NCBI GenBank assembly: GCA_046348365.1
Contig: JAXMEL010000008.1
Coordinates: 73,351-137,350, forward strand
Direction of reading: 5' to 3'
DNA from: JAEUPI01 sp046348365
GTDB taxonomy: Bacteria > Pseudomonadota > Gammaproteobacteria > Burkholderiales > Burkholderiaceae_C
DNA length: 64,000 nucleotides
Numbering within the stretch: position 1 is the stretch's first letter; each line of letters opens with the position of its first letter. This document shows positions 31,394-40,041 of this stretch, piece after piece. The notes below the pieces were generated by a model. The model ran no database searches, was not told the origin of the DNA, and saw only the letters and a list, made by a program, of their open reading frames with translations. The translations under genes and the position numbers were made by a program.

Positions 31394-32562
31394 GCCGCCG
31401 CGCAGCGCCGCGAGCGTACGGCGCAGGCCGCCGACGCCAGCGCCGCCGCGCTCGCCGCCCAGAACATCGCCGCGAAGCCCCAGCGTTCGATCATCGCGCC
31501 GCCGGCCACGCCGCCGACCACGCCCGAGGCGCCGTAGCCGATCGTGCTGTACAGCGCCTGCCCGCGCCCGCGTAGCCGGCCCGGAAAGTAGCGCGTGACC
31601 AGCGCGATGCACGCCGCGTGCTGCGCGGCGAAGGTCACCGCGTGCGTGAGCTGCGTCAGCGCCAGCACGCCCACGTGGCCCTGGCTCAGCGCCATCAGCG
31701 CGAAGCGCAGCGCCGCCGTCACGCCGGCCAGCGTGAGCCAGCCATGCCATGACAGGCGGTCGAACCAATGCCCCTGGTACCAGAAGAACGCCATCTCCAC
31801 CACCAGGCCCACCGTCCACAGCAGGCCGATCAGCGACTTCTCGGCGCCGTGCGAGGCCATGAAGAGCGAGAAGAACGCGTAGATGCTGGTGTGCGCGAGC
31901 ACGACCAGGAACACGCTGGCGAAGAACCACGCCACCTCGGGCCGCCGCAGCACCTGCAGCGCTCCGGTGGCCGCGGCTTCGGCGTGCGGCGGGTCGGTGG
32001 TGGCCGGCAGCATGTACAGCGCGACCGCCAGCAGCACCCACATCGCGAACACCAGCCACGGCCAGGCGTCGAGCCCCAGCGCCTGCAGCACGACGCCGAA
32101 CACGGTGACCGACAGCATGAAGCCGATCGTGCCCCACACGCGCGTGCGGCCGTACTGCGCGCCGCCCTGGCCGCTGCCCATGTTGAGGTGATGCGCGAGC
32201 GACGCCTCGGTGAGCGGCATCACCGCGCCGTTGGCGATGAACAGCACCGCCACGCACAGGCTCACCGCGCTCATGCCCCAGCGGCCCGTGAGGGCCAGCG
32301 CCAGCGCGCTCGCCGCACTCAGCACGCCGGCCAGCTGCAGCAGCTGCGGCCGGCGGTTGCTGTGGTCGGCGATCCAGGCCCAGCTGTAGGGCGCGAACAC
32401 GCGCGTCCAGCTCTGCAGCGAGGCGATCGCGCCGATGGCCAGCGCCGACAGGCCCAGGCGGTCGAACCACAGCGGCGCGTAGAGGCTGAACACCCCCATC
32501 GCGGCGAAGTAGCAGAACCAGGCCCGCGCGTACGGTCGAAGGGCCTCGCGGCCGCCCGTCAT
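31390..32562 (-). CDS. MFS transporter, PPP/HcaT-like family
   Basis: A 390-residue twelve-helix permease. The first segment ARAWFCYFAAMGVFSLYAPLWFDRLGLS with SLQSWTRVFAPYSWAWIADHSNRR resembles the 3-phenylpropionate permease type (HcaT, MFS_1-like). TRVWGTIGFMLSV and GRGQALYSTIGYGASGVVGG are conserved there. Substrate unknown. The ATG at 32562 overlaps the aroC stop by four bases. Confidence 0.85.
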   Translation of the reverse strand: MTGGREALRPYARAWFCYFAAMGVFSLYAPLWFDRLGLSALAIGAIASLQSWTRVFAPYSWAWIADHSNRRPQLLQLAGVLSAASALALALTGRWGMSAVSLCVAVLFIANGAVMPLTEASLAHHLNMGSGQGGAQYGRTRVWGTIGFMLSVTVFGVVLQALGLDAWPWLVFAMWVLLAVALYMLPATTDPPHAEAAATGALQVLRRPEVAWFFASVFLVVLAHTSIYAFFSLFMASHGAEKSLIGLLWTVGLVVEMAFFWYQGHWFDRLSWHGWLTLAGVTAALRFALMALSQGHVGVLALTQLTHAVTFAAQHAACIALVTRYFPGRLRGRGQALYSTIGYGASGVVGGVAGGAMIERWGFAAMFWAASAAALASAACAVRSRRCAAA

Positions 32563-33659
32563 GCGGCGGCGCCGGGGATGGGCGGCACGTCGAGCTGCAC
32601 GTCGCCGCACTGCGCGCGGTGGCGCAGCGCGTGGTCCATCACCACCAGCGCGAGCATTGCCTCGGCGATCGGCGTCGCGCGGATGCCCACGCACGGGTCA
32701 TGGCGGCCGTGGGTCTCCACCGTCGTGGGGCGGCCCTGGCGGTCGATCGAGGCGCGCGGCAGGCGGATCGAGCTGGTGGGCTTGACGGCGATGTGCACCA
32801 CCAGATCCTGCCCGGTGGAGATGCCGCCCAGCACGCCGCCGGCATGGTTGCTGCGAAAGCCCTGCGGCGACAGCTCGTCGCCGTGTTCGCTGCCCTTTTG
32901 CGTGACGACGCGAAAGCCGTCGCCGATCTCGACGCCCTTGACCGCGTTGATGCCCATCATCGCGTAGGCGATCTCGGCATCGAGCTTGTCGAACAGCGGC
33001 TCGCCGAGCCCCGGCATCATGCCGCGCGCCACCACGGTGAGCTGTGCGCCGCAGGAGTCGCCGCTCTTGCGCAGCGCGTCGAGCGCCGCCTCGAGCACCG
33101 GAACGATCGCCGCGTCGGGCGCGAAGAACGGGTTGGCATCGATCTGCGATTCGTCGGTGAACGGGATCGCCACGTCGCCGATGCGCGTCATCCAGCCGCG
33201 AAACGTGATGCCGCGGCGCTCGCGCAGCCACTTCTTGGCCACTGCGCCGGCGGCCACCATCGGTGCGGTGAGACGCGCCGACGCACGGCCGCCGCCGCGC
33301 GGGTCACGCAGCCCGTACTTGCGCCAGTAGGTGTAGTCGGCGTGGCCGGGGCGGAAGGTGTCGAGCAGGTTGCCGTAGTCGCGGCTGCGCTGGTCGGTGT
33401 TGCGGATCACGAGCGCGATCGGCGTGCCGGTGGTGAGGCCCTCGTAGACGCCGGAGAGGATCTCGACCGCATCGGGCTCGTTGCGCTGCGTCACGTGGCG
33501 GCTGGTGCCCGGGCGCCGGCGGTCCAGGTCGGGCTGGATGTCGGCCTCCGACAGCGCCATGCCGGGCGGGCAGCCGTCGATCACGCAGCCGACGGCCGGG
33601 CCGTGGCTCTCGCCGAAGTTGGTGACGCAAAAAAGGTGGCCGAAGGTGCTGCCGGACAT
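32559..33659 (-). CDS. aroC: chorismate synthase
   Basis: A 366-residue enzyme forming chorismate from EPSP with reduced FMN, the last step of the shikimate pathway. The three signatures are clear: GESHGPAVGCVIDGCPPG near residue 16, RPGHADYTYWRKYG with DPRGGGRASAR, and RSNHAGGVLGGISTGQD. Overlaps the downstream MFS gene, so they are likely one transcript. Confidence 0.97.
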   Translation of the reverse strand: MSGSTFGHLFCVTNFGESHGPAVGCVIDGCPPGMALSEADIQPDLDRRRPGTSRHVTQRNEPDAVEILSGVYEGLTTGTPIALVIRNTDQRSRDYGNLLDTFRPGHADYTYWRKYGLRDPRGGGRASARLTAPMVAAGAVAKKWLRERRGITFRGWMTRIGDVAIPFTDESQIDANPFFAPDAAIVPVLEAALDALRKSGDSCGAQLTVVARGMMPGLGEPLFDKLDAEIAYAMMGINAVKGVEIGDGFRVVTQKGSEHGDELSPQGFRSNHAGGVLGGISTGQDLVVHIAVKPTSSIRLPRASIDRQGRPTTVETHGRHDPCVGIRATPIAEAMLALVVMDHALRHRAQCGDVQLDVPPIPGAAA

Positions 33660-33748
33660 CGTGCGAAAGGGTGCGCTGCCTCAGCCGGCATTGTCGCAGC
33701 CCCTGCGCCGGGCGCACCGTCCCGGTCGCGCAACGCCGGCAGCGCGAC

Positions 33749-34231
33749 CTACAGCTTGGACGCGCGCGCCGCCTCGGCGGCCGCCTCCTCGGCCGACTCG
33801 ACCGGCCAGTCGCGGATGTAGGCCTTGAGCATGCGGTTCTCGAAGTCCTGGCTCTCGACCACGGCCTTGGCCACGTCGTAGAACGAGATCACGCCCATCA
33901 GTGTCTTGTGCTCCATCACCGGCATGTAGCGCGCATGGCGCTGCAGCATCATGCGGCGCACCTCGTCGATCTCGGTCTCGGGCGTGCAGGTGAGCGGCGC
34001 TTCGTTGGTCACCGAGCGGATGACGGTGCTGCCGACGCTGCCGCCGTTGGCCACCAGCGCGACGATGACCTCGCGGAAGGTGAGCATGCCCACCAGCTCG
34101 CCGTGGTTCATCACCACCAGCGAACCGATGTCGCGCTCGGCCATCGTGCGCACGGCCTCGGCGAGGGATTGCTCGGGCGACACCGTGTACAGCGTGCCGC
34201 CCTTGACGCGAAGGATGTCGCTCACCTTCAT
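33749..34231 (-). CDS. tandem CBS domain protein
   Basis: A 160-residue cytosolic protein made of two CBS domains (about 1-62 and 72-130): ILRVKGGTLYTVSPEQSLAEAV, IGSLVVMNHGELVGMLTFREV and LTCTPETEIDEVRRMMLQRHARYMPVM. A short helical tail ends EEAAAEAARASKL. CBS pairs bind adenine nucleotides; the partner is not evident. Divergent from the second OAH sulfhydrylase across 84 bases. Confidence 0.9.
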   Translation of the reverse strand: MKVSDILRVKGGTLYTVSPEQSLAEAVRTMAERDIGSLVVMNHGELVGMLTFREVIVALVANGGSVGSTVIRSVTNEAPLTCTPETEIDEVRRMMLQRHARYMPVMEHKTLMGVISFYDVAKAVVESQDFENRMLKAYIRDWPVESAEEAAAEAARASKL

Positions 34232-34315
34232 GGATGCACCTCCGTCTTCGGCTGGGAGCCCCCTGCGAAACAACATAGCACACAATCCCCGCCAGCCACA
34301 ACAGCGGAGTGCCCC

Positions 34316-35614
34316 ATGGCCGGCGCCAGCGATCCCGGTTTCGACACCCTGAGCCTGCACGCGGGCGCCGCGCCCGACCCCGCCACCGGCGCGCGCGCGG
34401 TGCCGATCCACCTGAGCACGTCGTTCGTGTTCGAGAACTCCGAGCACGCGGCGTCGCTGTTCAACATGGAACGCTCGGGCCATGTGTACAGCCGCATCAG
34501 CAATCCCACGAATGCCGTGTTCGAGGAGCGCGTGGCCGCGCTCGAAGGCGGCTCGGGTGCGATCGCCACCGCCAGCGGCCAGGCTGCGCTGCACCTGGCG
34601 GTGGCCACGCTGGCCGGCGCCGGCTCGCACATCGTGTCGAGCACCGCCCTGTACGGCGGCTCGCACAACCTGCTGCACTACACGCTGCGGCGCTTCGGCA
34701 TCGAGACCACGTTCGTCAAGCCGGGCGACATCGACGGCTGGCGCGCCGCGATCCGGCCGAACACGAAGCTGCTGTTCGGCGAGACGCTCGGCAACCCCGG
34801 GCTCGACGTGCTCGACATCCCCGCCGTCGGCGCCATCGCGCACGACGCCGGCGTGCCGCTGCTTGTCGATTCCACCTTCACCACGCCGTGGCTGATGAAG
34901 CCCTTCGAGCATGGCGCCGACCTGCTCTACCACTCGGCCACCAAGTTCCTCGCCGGCCACGGCACGGTGATCGGCGGCGTGCTGGTCGACAGCGGCCTGT
35001 TCGACTGGGAGGGCTCGGGCCGCTTCGCGGAGCTGACGCAGCCGTACAGCGGCTTTCACGGCATGGTGTTCAGCGAGGAAAGCACGGTGGGCGCCTTCCT
35101 GCTGCGCGCGCGGCGCGAGGGCCTGCGCGACTTCGGCGGCTGCATGAGCCCGCACACCGCGTGGATGATCCTGCAGGGCATCGAGACGCTGCCGCTGCGC
35201 ATGGCGCGCCACGTCGACAACACGCGCAAGGTGGTCGCCTTCCTCGCCGCGCATGCGATGGTGGCGCGCGTGGGCTACCCCGAGCTCGAGGGCCACCCGA
35301 GCCACGCGCTGGCGAAGAAGCTGCTGCCGCGCGGCTGCGGCTCGGTGTTCAGCTTCGACCTCGCGGGCTCGCGCAAGCAGGGCGCGGCATTCATCGAGGC
35401 GCTGAAGATCTTCTCGCACCTGGCCAACGTGGGCGACTGCCGCTCGCTGGTGATCCACCCCGCGTCGACGACGCACTTCCGCATGGACGATGCGGCGCTC
35501 GCGGCCGCCGGCATCACGCCCGGCACGATTCGCCTGTCGATCGGGCTGGAGGATCCCGACGATCTGATCGACGACCTGAAGCGCGCGTTCCGCGCGGCGG
35601 AGAAGGCGCAATGA
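34316..35614 (+). CDS. O-acetylhomoserine/O-succinylhomoserine sulfhydrylase-type PLP enzyme (second paralogue)
   Basis: A 432-residue Cys/Met-metabolism PLP enzyme. Motifs are TLSLHAGAAPDPATGARAVPIHLSTSF, VYSRISNPTNAVFEERVAALEGG, the PLP lysine in LYHSATKFLAGHGTVIGG, and RLSIGLEDPDDLIDDLKRAF. It shares the layout of the 22815 gene but diverges in many positions, so a different acyl-homoserine or thiol preference is possible. Upstream GCGGAG supports the ATG at 34316. Overlaps the hydrolase gene by four bases. Confidence 0.9.
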   Translation: MAGASDPGFDTLSLHAGAAPDPATGARAVPIHLSTSFVFENSEHAASLFNMERSGHVYSRISNPTNAVFEERVAALEGGSGAIATASGQAALHLAVATLAGAGSHIVSSTALYGGSHNLLHYTLRRFGIETTFVKPGDIDGWRAAIRPNTKLLFGETLGNPGLDVLDIPAVGAIAHDAGVPLLVDSTFTTPWLMKPFEHGADLLYHSATKFLAGHGTVIGGVLVDSGLFDWEGSGRFAELTQPYSGFHGMVFSEESTVGAFLLRARREGLRDFGGCMSPHTAWMILQGIETLPLRMARHVDNTRKVVAFLAAHAMVARVGYPELEGHPSHALAKKLLPRGCGSVFSFDLAGSRKQGAAFIEALKIFSHLANVGDCRSLVIHPASTTHFRMDDAALAAAGITPGTIRLSIGLEDPDDLIDDLKRAFRAAEKAQ

Positions 35615-36435
35615 AGCTCGAGGTCAACGGCCGCGAGGCCTTCGCCTACACCGGCGGCAAGGCGTTCGATCCGTCGCTGCCGTGCGTGGTGTTCATCCAC
35701 GGCGCGTGCAACGACCACACCGGCTGGACGCTGCTGGCGCGCTGGTTCGCGCACCACGGCCACGGCGTGCTCGCGCTCGACCTGCCCGGCCACATGCGCA
35801 GCCCCGGCCCACTGCTGAGCGACGTGGAAGCGATGGCCGACTGGGTGCTCGCCGCGATGAGCGCCGCCGGCGTGCAGCGCGCCGCGCTGGTGGGCCACAG
35901 CATGGGCTCGCTGATCGCGCTGCAGGCGGCCGGGCGCGCGCCGGATCGCGTGACGGCGCTGGTGCTGATCGGCACCGCCTACCCCATGGCCGTCAGCGAA
36001 GCCCTGCTCGCCACCGCGCGCGACAACCCGTTGCAGGCGATGCGCATGGTCAACATGTGGTCGATCTCAACGACCGCCAGCAAGCCGGGCTTTCCCAACC
36101 CCGGCAGCTGGCTGCACGGCGGCGGCCTGGCGCTGATGCGTCGCGTGCAGGCTGCCGGGCATGGGGCCAACCTGTTCCTGCACGGCTTCGAGGTCTGCCA
36201 CCGCTACCGCGGCGGCACCGACGCGGCGGCGAAGGTGCGCTGCCCTGCCACGGTGGTGGTGGGCGCGTTCGACCAGATGACCACGCCCAAGGCGGCACGC
36301 GAGATCAGCGCCGCGCTGAAGGCGCGCGTGGTGAACGTGCCGGCGGGCCATCACCTGATGGCCGAACAGCCCGATGCGGTGCTGGCCGCGGTGCGCGCGG
36401 CATTGGCCGAACCTGCACCCGCGCTCGCACGCTGA
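35611..36435 (+). CDS. alpha/beta hydrolase
   Basis: A 274-residue alpha/beta-hydrolase-fold protein. The oxyanion segment is VVFIHGACNDHTGW, the nucleophile elbow is LVGHSMGSLIALQAAGRAP (Ser near residue 97), the acid is probably Asp in VVGAFDQMTTP, and the His is in VPAGHHLMAEQPD. Substrate unknown; ester or thioester hydrolysis is typical. Coupled to the preceding sulfhydrylase by ATGA, which hints at a linked role in sulfur or acyl-homoserine metabolism. Confidence 0.88.
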   Translation: MKLEVNGREAFAYTGGKAFDPSLPCVVFIHGACNDHTGWTLLARWFAHHGHGVLALDLPGHMRSPGPLLSDVEAMADWVLAAMSAAGVQRAALVGHSMGSLIALQAAGRAPDRVTALVLIGTAYPMAVSEALLATARDNPLQAMRMVNMWSISTTASKPGFPNPGSWLHGGGLALMRRVQAAGHGANLFLHGFEVCHRYRGGTDAAAKVRCPATVVVGAFDQMTTPKAAREISAALKARVVNVPAGHHLMAEQPDAVLAAVRAALAEPAPALAR

Positions 36436-36499
36436 CCGGCCGCGCGCGTGGTCATGACGAGCGGCGGAATCGTTCTCCCGGAGTGCAGGGCAAACGCGC

Positions 36500-36730
36500 T
36501 CAGCCGAGCTTGGCGTCCATTTCCTTGCACGACGGCGAGCACACCGCCTGGGCCTTGCCCAGCACCTTGCGCGTCTTCATCATCGAGCGCGGCCGATGCT
36601 TGCCGCACAGGAAGCACGACATCGTGGCGGCACCGAACGTGGTCGTGGCCTTGAACGGCGAGCCCGAGACCTTGCTCTTGTAGCGCAGGCCGTCGGGCAG
36701 CACGGCGGTCTTGGCATCAACCTTGGCCAT
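36500..36730 (-). CDS. small Cys4 (putative zinc-binding) protein
   Basis: A 76-residue basic protein. SCFLCGKHRPRSMM and VCSPSCKEMD provide C-x2-C and C-x3-C pairs about 24 residues apart, a likely zinc site; the rest is Lys/Arg-rich. It is not any ribosomal protein I know. Function unknown; nucleic-acid or ribosome association is possible from charge. The ATG is followed by a normal codon pattern and preceded by a GGAAATCCC leader. A strong hairpin lies 36-60 bases upstream. Confidence 0.72.
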   Translation of the reverse strand: MAKVDAKTAVLPDGLRYKSKVSGSPFKATTTFGAATMSCFLCGKHRPRSMMKTRKVLGKAQAVCSPSCKEMDAKLG

Positions 36731-36765
36731 GGTGGGATTTCCTATCGTCTGAGTCGTATGAAGCG

Positions 36766-36790
36766 CCGGCCGCGGGCACCGCGCGGCCGG
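36766..36790 (-). other. 9-bp GC hairpin in the leader of the small Cys4 gene
   Basis: CCGGCCGCG and CGCGGCCGG pair perfectly around a 7-base loop. It lies between the MFS gene stop and the start of the small Cys4 protein. It may be a terminator for the MFS/Bug transcript or a leader structure of the small gene; no U-run follows on the minus strand. Confidence 0.5.
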
Positions 36791-36877
36791 TGGGGCAGCG
36801 GGTGGCGGCAGATGTGCGTATTGTCCCTCATTGCGCGATCCCGCCGCCGGGCCCGGGCAGCACCGGGGACGGTGGGC

Positions 36878-38092
36878 TCAGGCGCGTGGCCGTGTCGTGA
36901 CGCGGCGGACCACCAGCTGCCCCAGCAGCACCAGGCCGGCGGCCATTGCCAGCAGCGCCGCGAGGTAGCCCCATTTCGCCGCCAGCGCGCCGAACAGCAG
37001 CGGCCCCAGGCCCTGCCCGGCGAAGAAACCGCAGGCGAACAGCGCCACCGCCGAGCCGCGCGCCACGGGCGCGATCTCGGTCGCCTCGGTCTGCAAGGAG
37101 TTGTGCAGCATGTAGTAGGCGAGCCCCGCCACGCCCATCGCCAGCGCATGCAGGCCCCACCAGGGCGAGAGGCCCAGCAGCAGGTACATCGCCGCCGCGG
37201 TGGCCGACCCCACCAGGCACATGCGCCGCACGCCCAGCGCGCCGAGGATGCGCCGCACCATCGCCGCGTAGACCAGCCCGCCGACGCCGAAGGCGCCGAG
37301 CACGAGCCCCGCCCGCGCCGCCACCTCGGCCGCCGGCGCGGCATGCCGCTCGACCAGCATCTGGCCCACGAACGGGAAGGCGCCGAAGATCAGCGCGCCC
37401 TCGACGACGACGGCGCCATATAGCCACGGCGCCTTGGGGTTGCGGAACACCTGCGCATACAGCGCCGCCATGCCCTGCCGCGCAGCGCCGGCGGCCGCAG
37501 CGGCGCCGACCGCGGGCACGCGCCGCTGCGGCCACCAGGCCAGCGCCGTGGCCGCCAGCGCCGGGCCGGCGGCGATCCACAGCGCGCTGCGCCAGCCGAA
37601 GGCATCGCTGGCCAGCCCCGACACGGTGGAGCCGAGCATCTGCCCGGTGATGATCGCCAGCAGCATGCGCCCGATCGCCACCTGGCGCTCCAGGATGTCG
37701 AAGGCGTCGCCGAGCCCGGCCAGCACCAGCGGGATCAGCCCGCCCGCGAAGATGCCCGCCACCACGCGGCTGGCCAGCAGCGCGGCGAAGTTCGGCGCCA
37801 GCGCGCCGGCCACGAGCGAAAGCGCCATGCCGCTCACGCAGACCTGGATGCAGCGCAGCTTGCCGTAGCGGTCGCCCAGCGGGCCGAGGAAGGGCTGCGC
37901 CAGCGCATAGGGCAGCGCATAGGCCGTGCTGAGCCCCGCCGCGGCGGCCGGCGACACGGCGAACTGCGCACCCACCGGCAGGATCAGCGGGTCGATCGTG
38001 CGCAGGCCGAAGCCGCTGGCGAAGGCGCAGACGGCGAAGACGAGCAGCACGCGCCTCACGCGCGCCGCATCCACGCGCGCGGCGTCGCTCAC
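36878..38092 (-). CDS. MFS transporter
   Basis: A 404-residue twelve-helix permease of the DHA1/AraJ-like type: GFGLRTIDPLILPVGAQF, QPFLGPLGDRYGKLRCI (motif A), and SRVVAGIFAGGLIPLVLAGLGD. Substrate unknown. The start is GTG at 38092, overlapping the Bug-protein TGA (GTGA); no ATG lies before the first helix. Translationally coupled to a periplasmic binding protein, an unusual pairing. Confidence 0.87.
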   Translation of the reverse strand: MSDAARVDAARVRRVLLVFAVCAFASGFGLRTIDPLILPVGAQFAVSPAAAAGLSTAYALPYALAQPFLGPLGDRYGKLRCIQVCVSGMALSLVAGALAPNFAALLASRVVAGIFAGGLIPLVLAGLGDAFDILERQVAIGRMLLAIITGQMLGSTVSGLASDAFGWRSALWIAAGPALAATALAWWPQRRVPAVGAAAAAGAARQGMAALYAQVFRNPKAPWLYGAVVVEGALIFGAFPFVGQMLVERHAAPAAEVAARAGLVLGAFGVGGLVYAAMVRRILGALGVRRMCLVGSATAAAMYLLLGLSPWWGLHALAMGVAGLAYYMLHNSLQTEATEIAPVARGSAVALFACGFFAGQGLGPLLFGALAAKWGYLAALLAMAAGLVLLGQLVVRRVTTRPRA

Positions 38093-39066
38093 TCCACCTT
38101 GGCGCCCGAGGAGATCACCACCTTCTCCCACTTCGCCGTCTCGGCGGCGATGACCTTGCCGAAGTCCTCCGGCGTGCCGGCGATCGGCTTGCCGCCCAGC
38201 TCGGCCAGGCGCTCGCGCATCTTGGGATCGGCCAGCGCGCGGTTCACCTCGGCGTTGACCTTGTCGATGATCTCCTTCGGCGTGCCCTTGGGCATGCCGA
38301 TGCCGAACCAGGCCGTGGCCTCGTAGCCGGGCACCGTCTCGCCGACGGCGGGCACGCCCGGCAGGCTCGGCTCGCGGCCCTCCGACGTGACCGCCAGCGC
38401 GCGCAGCTTGCCGCTCTTGATGTGCCCGATCGACGACGGCAGGTTGTCGAACATCACGTGCACCGTGCCGCCGATCAGATCGGTCAGCGCCGGGCCGGCG
38501 CCCTTGTAGGGCACGTGCACCATGTCGCAGCCGGTCATCGACTTGAACAGCTCGCCCGACAGGTGCACCGAGGTGCCGCTGCCCGAGCTGGCGAGGTTGA
38601 CCTTGCCCGGGTTGGCCTTGCAGTAGTCGATGAACTCCTTGACCGTCTTGGCCGGAAAGTTCGCGGTGACCTCCATCACGTTGGGCGTGCGCACGAGGCC
38701 GGCCACCGGCGCGATGTCGCGGATGAAGCTGAAGGCGAGGTTCTTGTACAGCGTGGCGTTGATGCCGTTGGCCGGGTTCACGAGCAGCATCGTGTAGCCG
38801 TCGGGCGGCGCGCCGATCACCGCTTCGGTGCCGATGTTGTTGCCGGCGCCGGGCTTGTTCTCGACCACGAAGGGCTGGCCCATCTTCTCGGTGAGCCATT
38901 GCGCGACGATGCGCGCCAGCACGTCGGTGGTGCCGGCGGGCGGATACGGCACGACCCACTTGACCGGGCGGCTCGGATAGCTCTGGGCCCAGGTGGCTGC
39001 GGGCGCGGCCAGCACGGCGGCCGCGACGGCCAGCATCAGCCGGCGATGGATCTGCTTCACGAACAT
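38089..39066 (-). CDS. Bug family tripartite tricarboxylate transporter substrate-binding protein
   Basis: A 325-residue periplasmic binding protein. The signal peptide spans about 1-27 (ending ATWAQ), followed by YPSRPVKWVVPYPPAGTTDVLARIVAQWL, VENKPGAGNNIGTEAV and PPDGYTMLL, all Bug hallmarks. Bug proteins bind carboxylates and are very expanded in Burkholderiales. No tctA/tctB membrane genes are near, so it is an orphan receptor as is usual for this family. Confidence 0.93.
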   Translation of the reverse strand: MFVKQIHRRLMLAVAAAVLAAPAATWAQSYPSRPVKWVVPYPPAGTTDVLARIVAQWLTEKMGQPFVVENKPGAGNNIGTEAVIGAPPDGYTMLLVNPANGINATLYKNLAFSFIRDIAPVAGLVRTPNVMEVTANFPAKTVKEFIDYCKANPGKVNLASSGSGTSVHLSGELFKSMTGCDMVHVPYKGAGPALTDLIGGTVHVMFDNLPSSIGHIKSGKLRALAVTSEGREPSLPGVPAVGETVPGYEATAWFGIGMPKGTPKEIIDKVNAEVNRALADPKMRERLAELGGKPIAGTPEDFGKVIAAETAKWEKVVISSGAKVE

Positions 39067-39108
39067 GTCTCCTTCATCTGCCGCGCAATCATGCAGCGTG
39101 CGTTTCGA

Positions 39109-40041
39109 TCATCGCAGATGCGCGAGCATGTCGCGCACCAGGGCATGCAGGTCGTAGCGCGGGCGCCAGCCCCAGTGCTCGCGCGCCAGCGCGTCGTCGA
39201 TCACCTGCGGCCAGCTGTCGGCGATGCGCTGACGGAAGTCGGGCGCGCTCGCCAGCGTGAAGCCGGGCACGTGGCGCGCGATCTCGTCGGCGATCTCGCG
39301 CGGCGTGAAGCTGCAGCCGGCGAGGTTGTACGAGCCGCGCTCGCCGATGCGATCGGCCGGCGCCTCCATCAACTCGATCGTGGCGCGGATGGCGTCGTCC
39401 ATGTACATCATCGGCAGCCGCGTGTCGTCGCGCAGGAAGCAGCTGTAGCGCCCCTCGCGCCGCGCGGCGTGGAAGATCTCCACCGCGTAGTCGGTCGTGC
39501 CGCCGCCGGGCGGCGTCTTCCAGCTGATCAACCCCGGGTAGCGCAGGCTGCGCACGTCGACACCGTGGTTGGCGTGATACCACGCGCACCAGCGTTCGCC
39601 GGCCAGCTTGCTGATGCCGTAGACGGTGGTCGGGTCCATCACCGTGTACTGCCCTGCCGTGTCCGGCGTGGTGGGGCCGAAGGCGGCGATGCTGCTGGGC
39701 CAGAACACGCGTTCGAGCGGCCATGCGCGCGCCAGGTCGAGCACGTTGAGCAGGCCGCCCATGTTGAGGCTCCAGGCCCATTGCGGATGCTGCTCGCCGC
39801 TGGCCGACAGCGCCGCCGCGAGGTGATAGACCTGCGTGATGCGGTGGCGTGCCACCACCGTGCGCAGCGCGGCGGCGTCGGTCACGTCGAGCATCTCGTG
39901 CCTGAGGCCGGCGGCCCTGCCCTCGGGCGCGAGGTCGCTGGTGATCACCGCATCGACGCCGGGGCGCGCGGCCAGTGCAGCGGCGAGCTCGGTGCCGATC
40001 TGGCCGTTGGCACCGATGACGAGGATGCGCGAGCCGGTCAT
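39109..40041 (-). CDS. tdh: L-threonine 3-dehydrogenase, NAD-epimerase-like (SDR) type
   Basis: A 310-residue extended SDR. GANGQIGTELAAALA is the NAD motif, VYHLAAALSASGEQHP and FWPSSIAAFGP follow, and YGISKLAGERWCAWY is the catalytic YxxxK. The PGLISWKTPPGGGTTDYAVEIF segment is characteristic of SDR-type threonine dehydrogenases, unlike the zinc MDR enzyme of E. coli. It oxidises threonine to 2-amino-3-ketobutyrate for Kbl. It overlaps kbl by four bases (ATGA). Confidence 0.9.
   Translation of the reverse strand: MTGSRILVIGANGQIGTELAAALAARPGVDAVITSDLAPEGRAAGLRHEMLDVTDAAALRTVVARHRITQVYHLAAALSASGEQHPQWAWSLNMGGLLNVLDLARAWPLERVFWPSSIAAFGPTTPDTAGQYTVMDPTTVYGISKLAGERWCAWYHANHGVDVRSLRYPGLISWKTPPGGGTTDYAVEIFHAARREGRYSCFLRDDTRLPMMYMDDAIRATIELMEAPADRIGERGSYNLAGCSFTPREIADEIARHVPGFTLASAPDFRQRIADSWPQVIDDALAREHWGWRPRYDLHALVRDMLAHLR

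Noticed and set aside
36500..36730. Reading the small Cys4 protein as a ribosomal protein (for example L28)
   Set aside because: It lacks the L28 N-terminal motif, and its Cys spacing does not match a zinc-type ribosomal protein I know.
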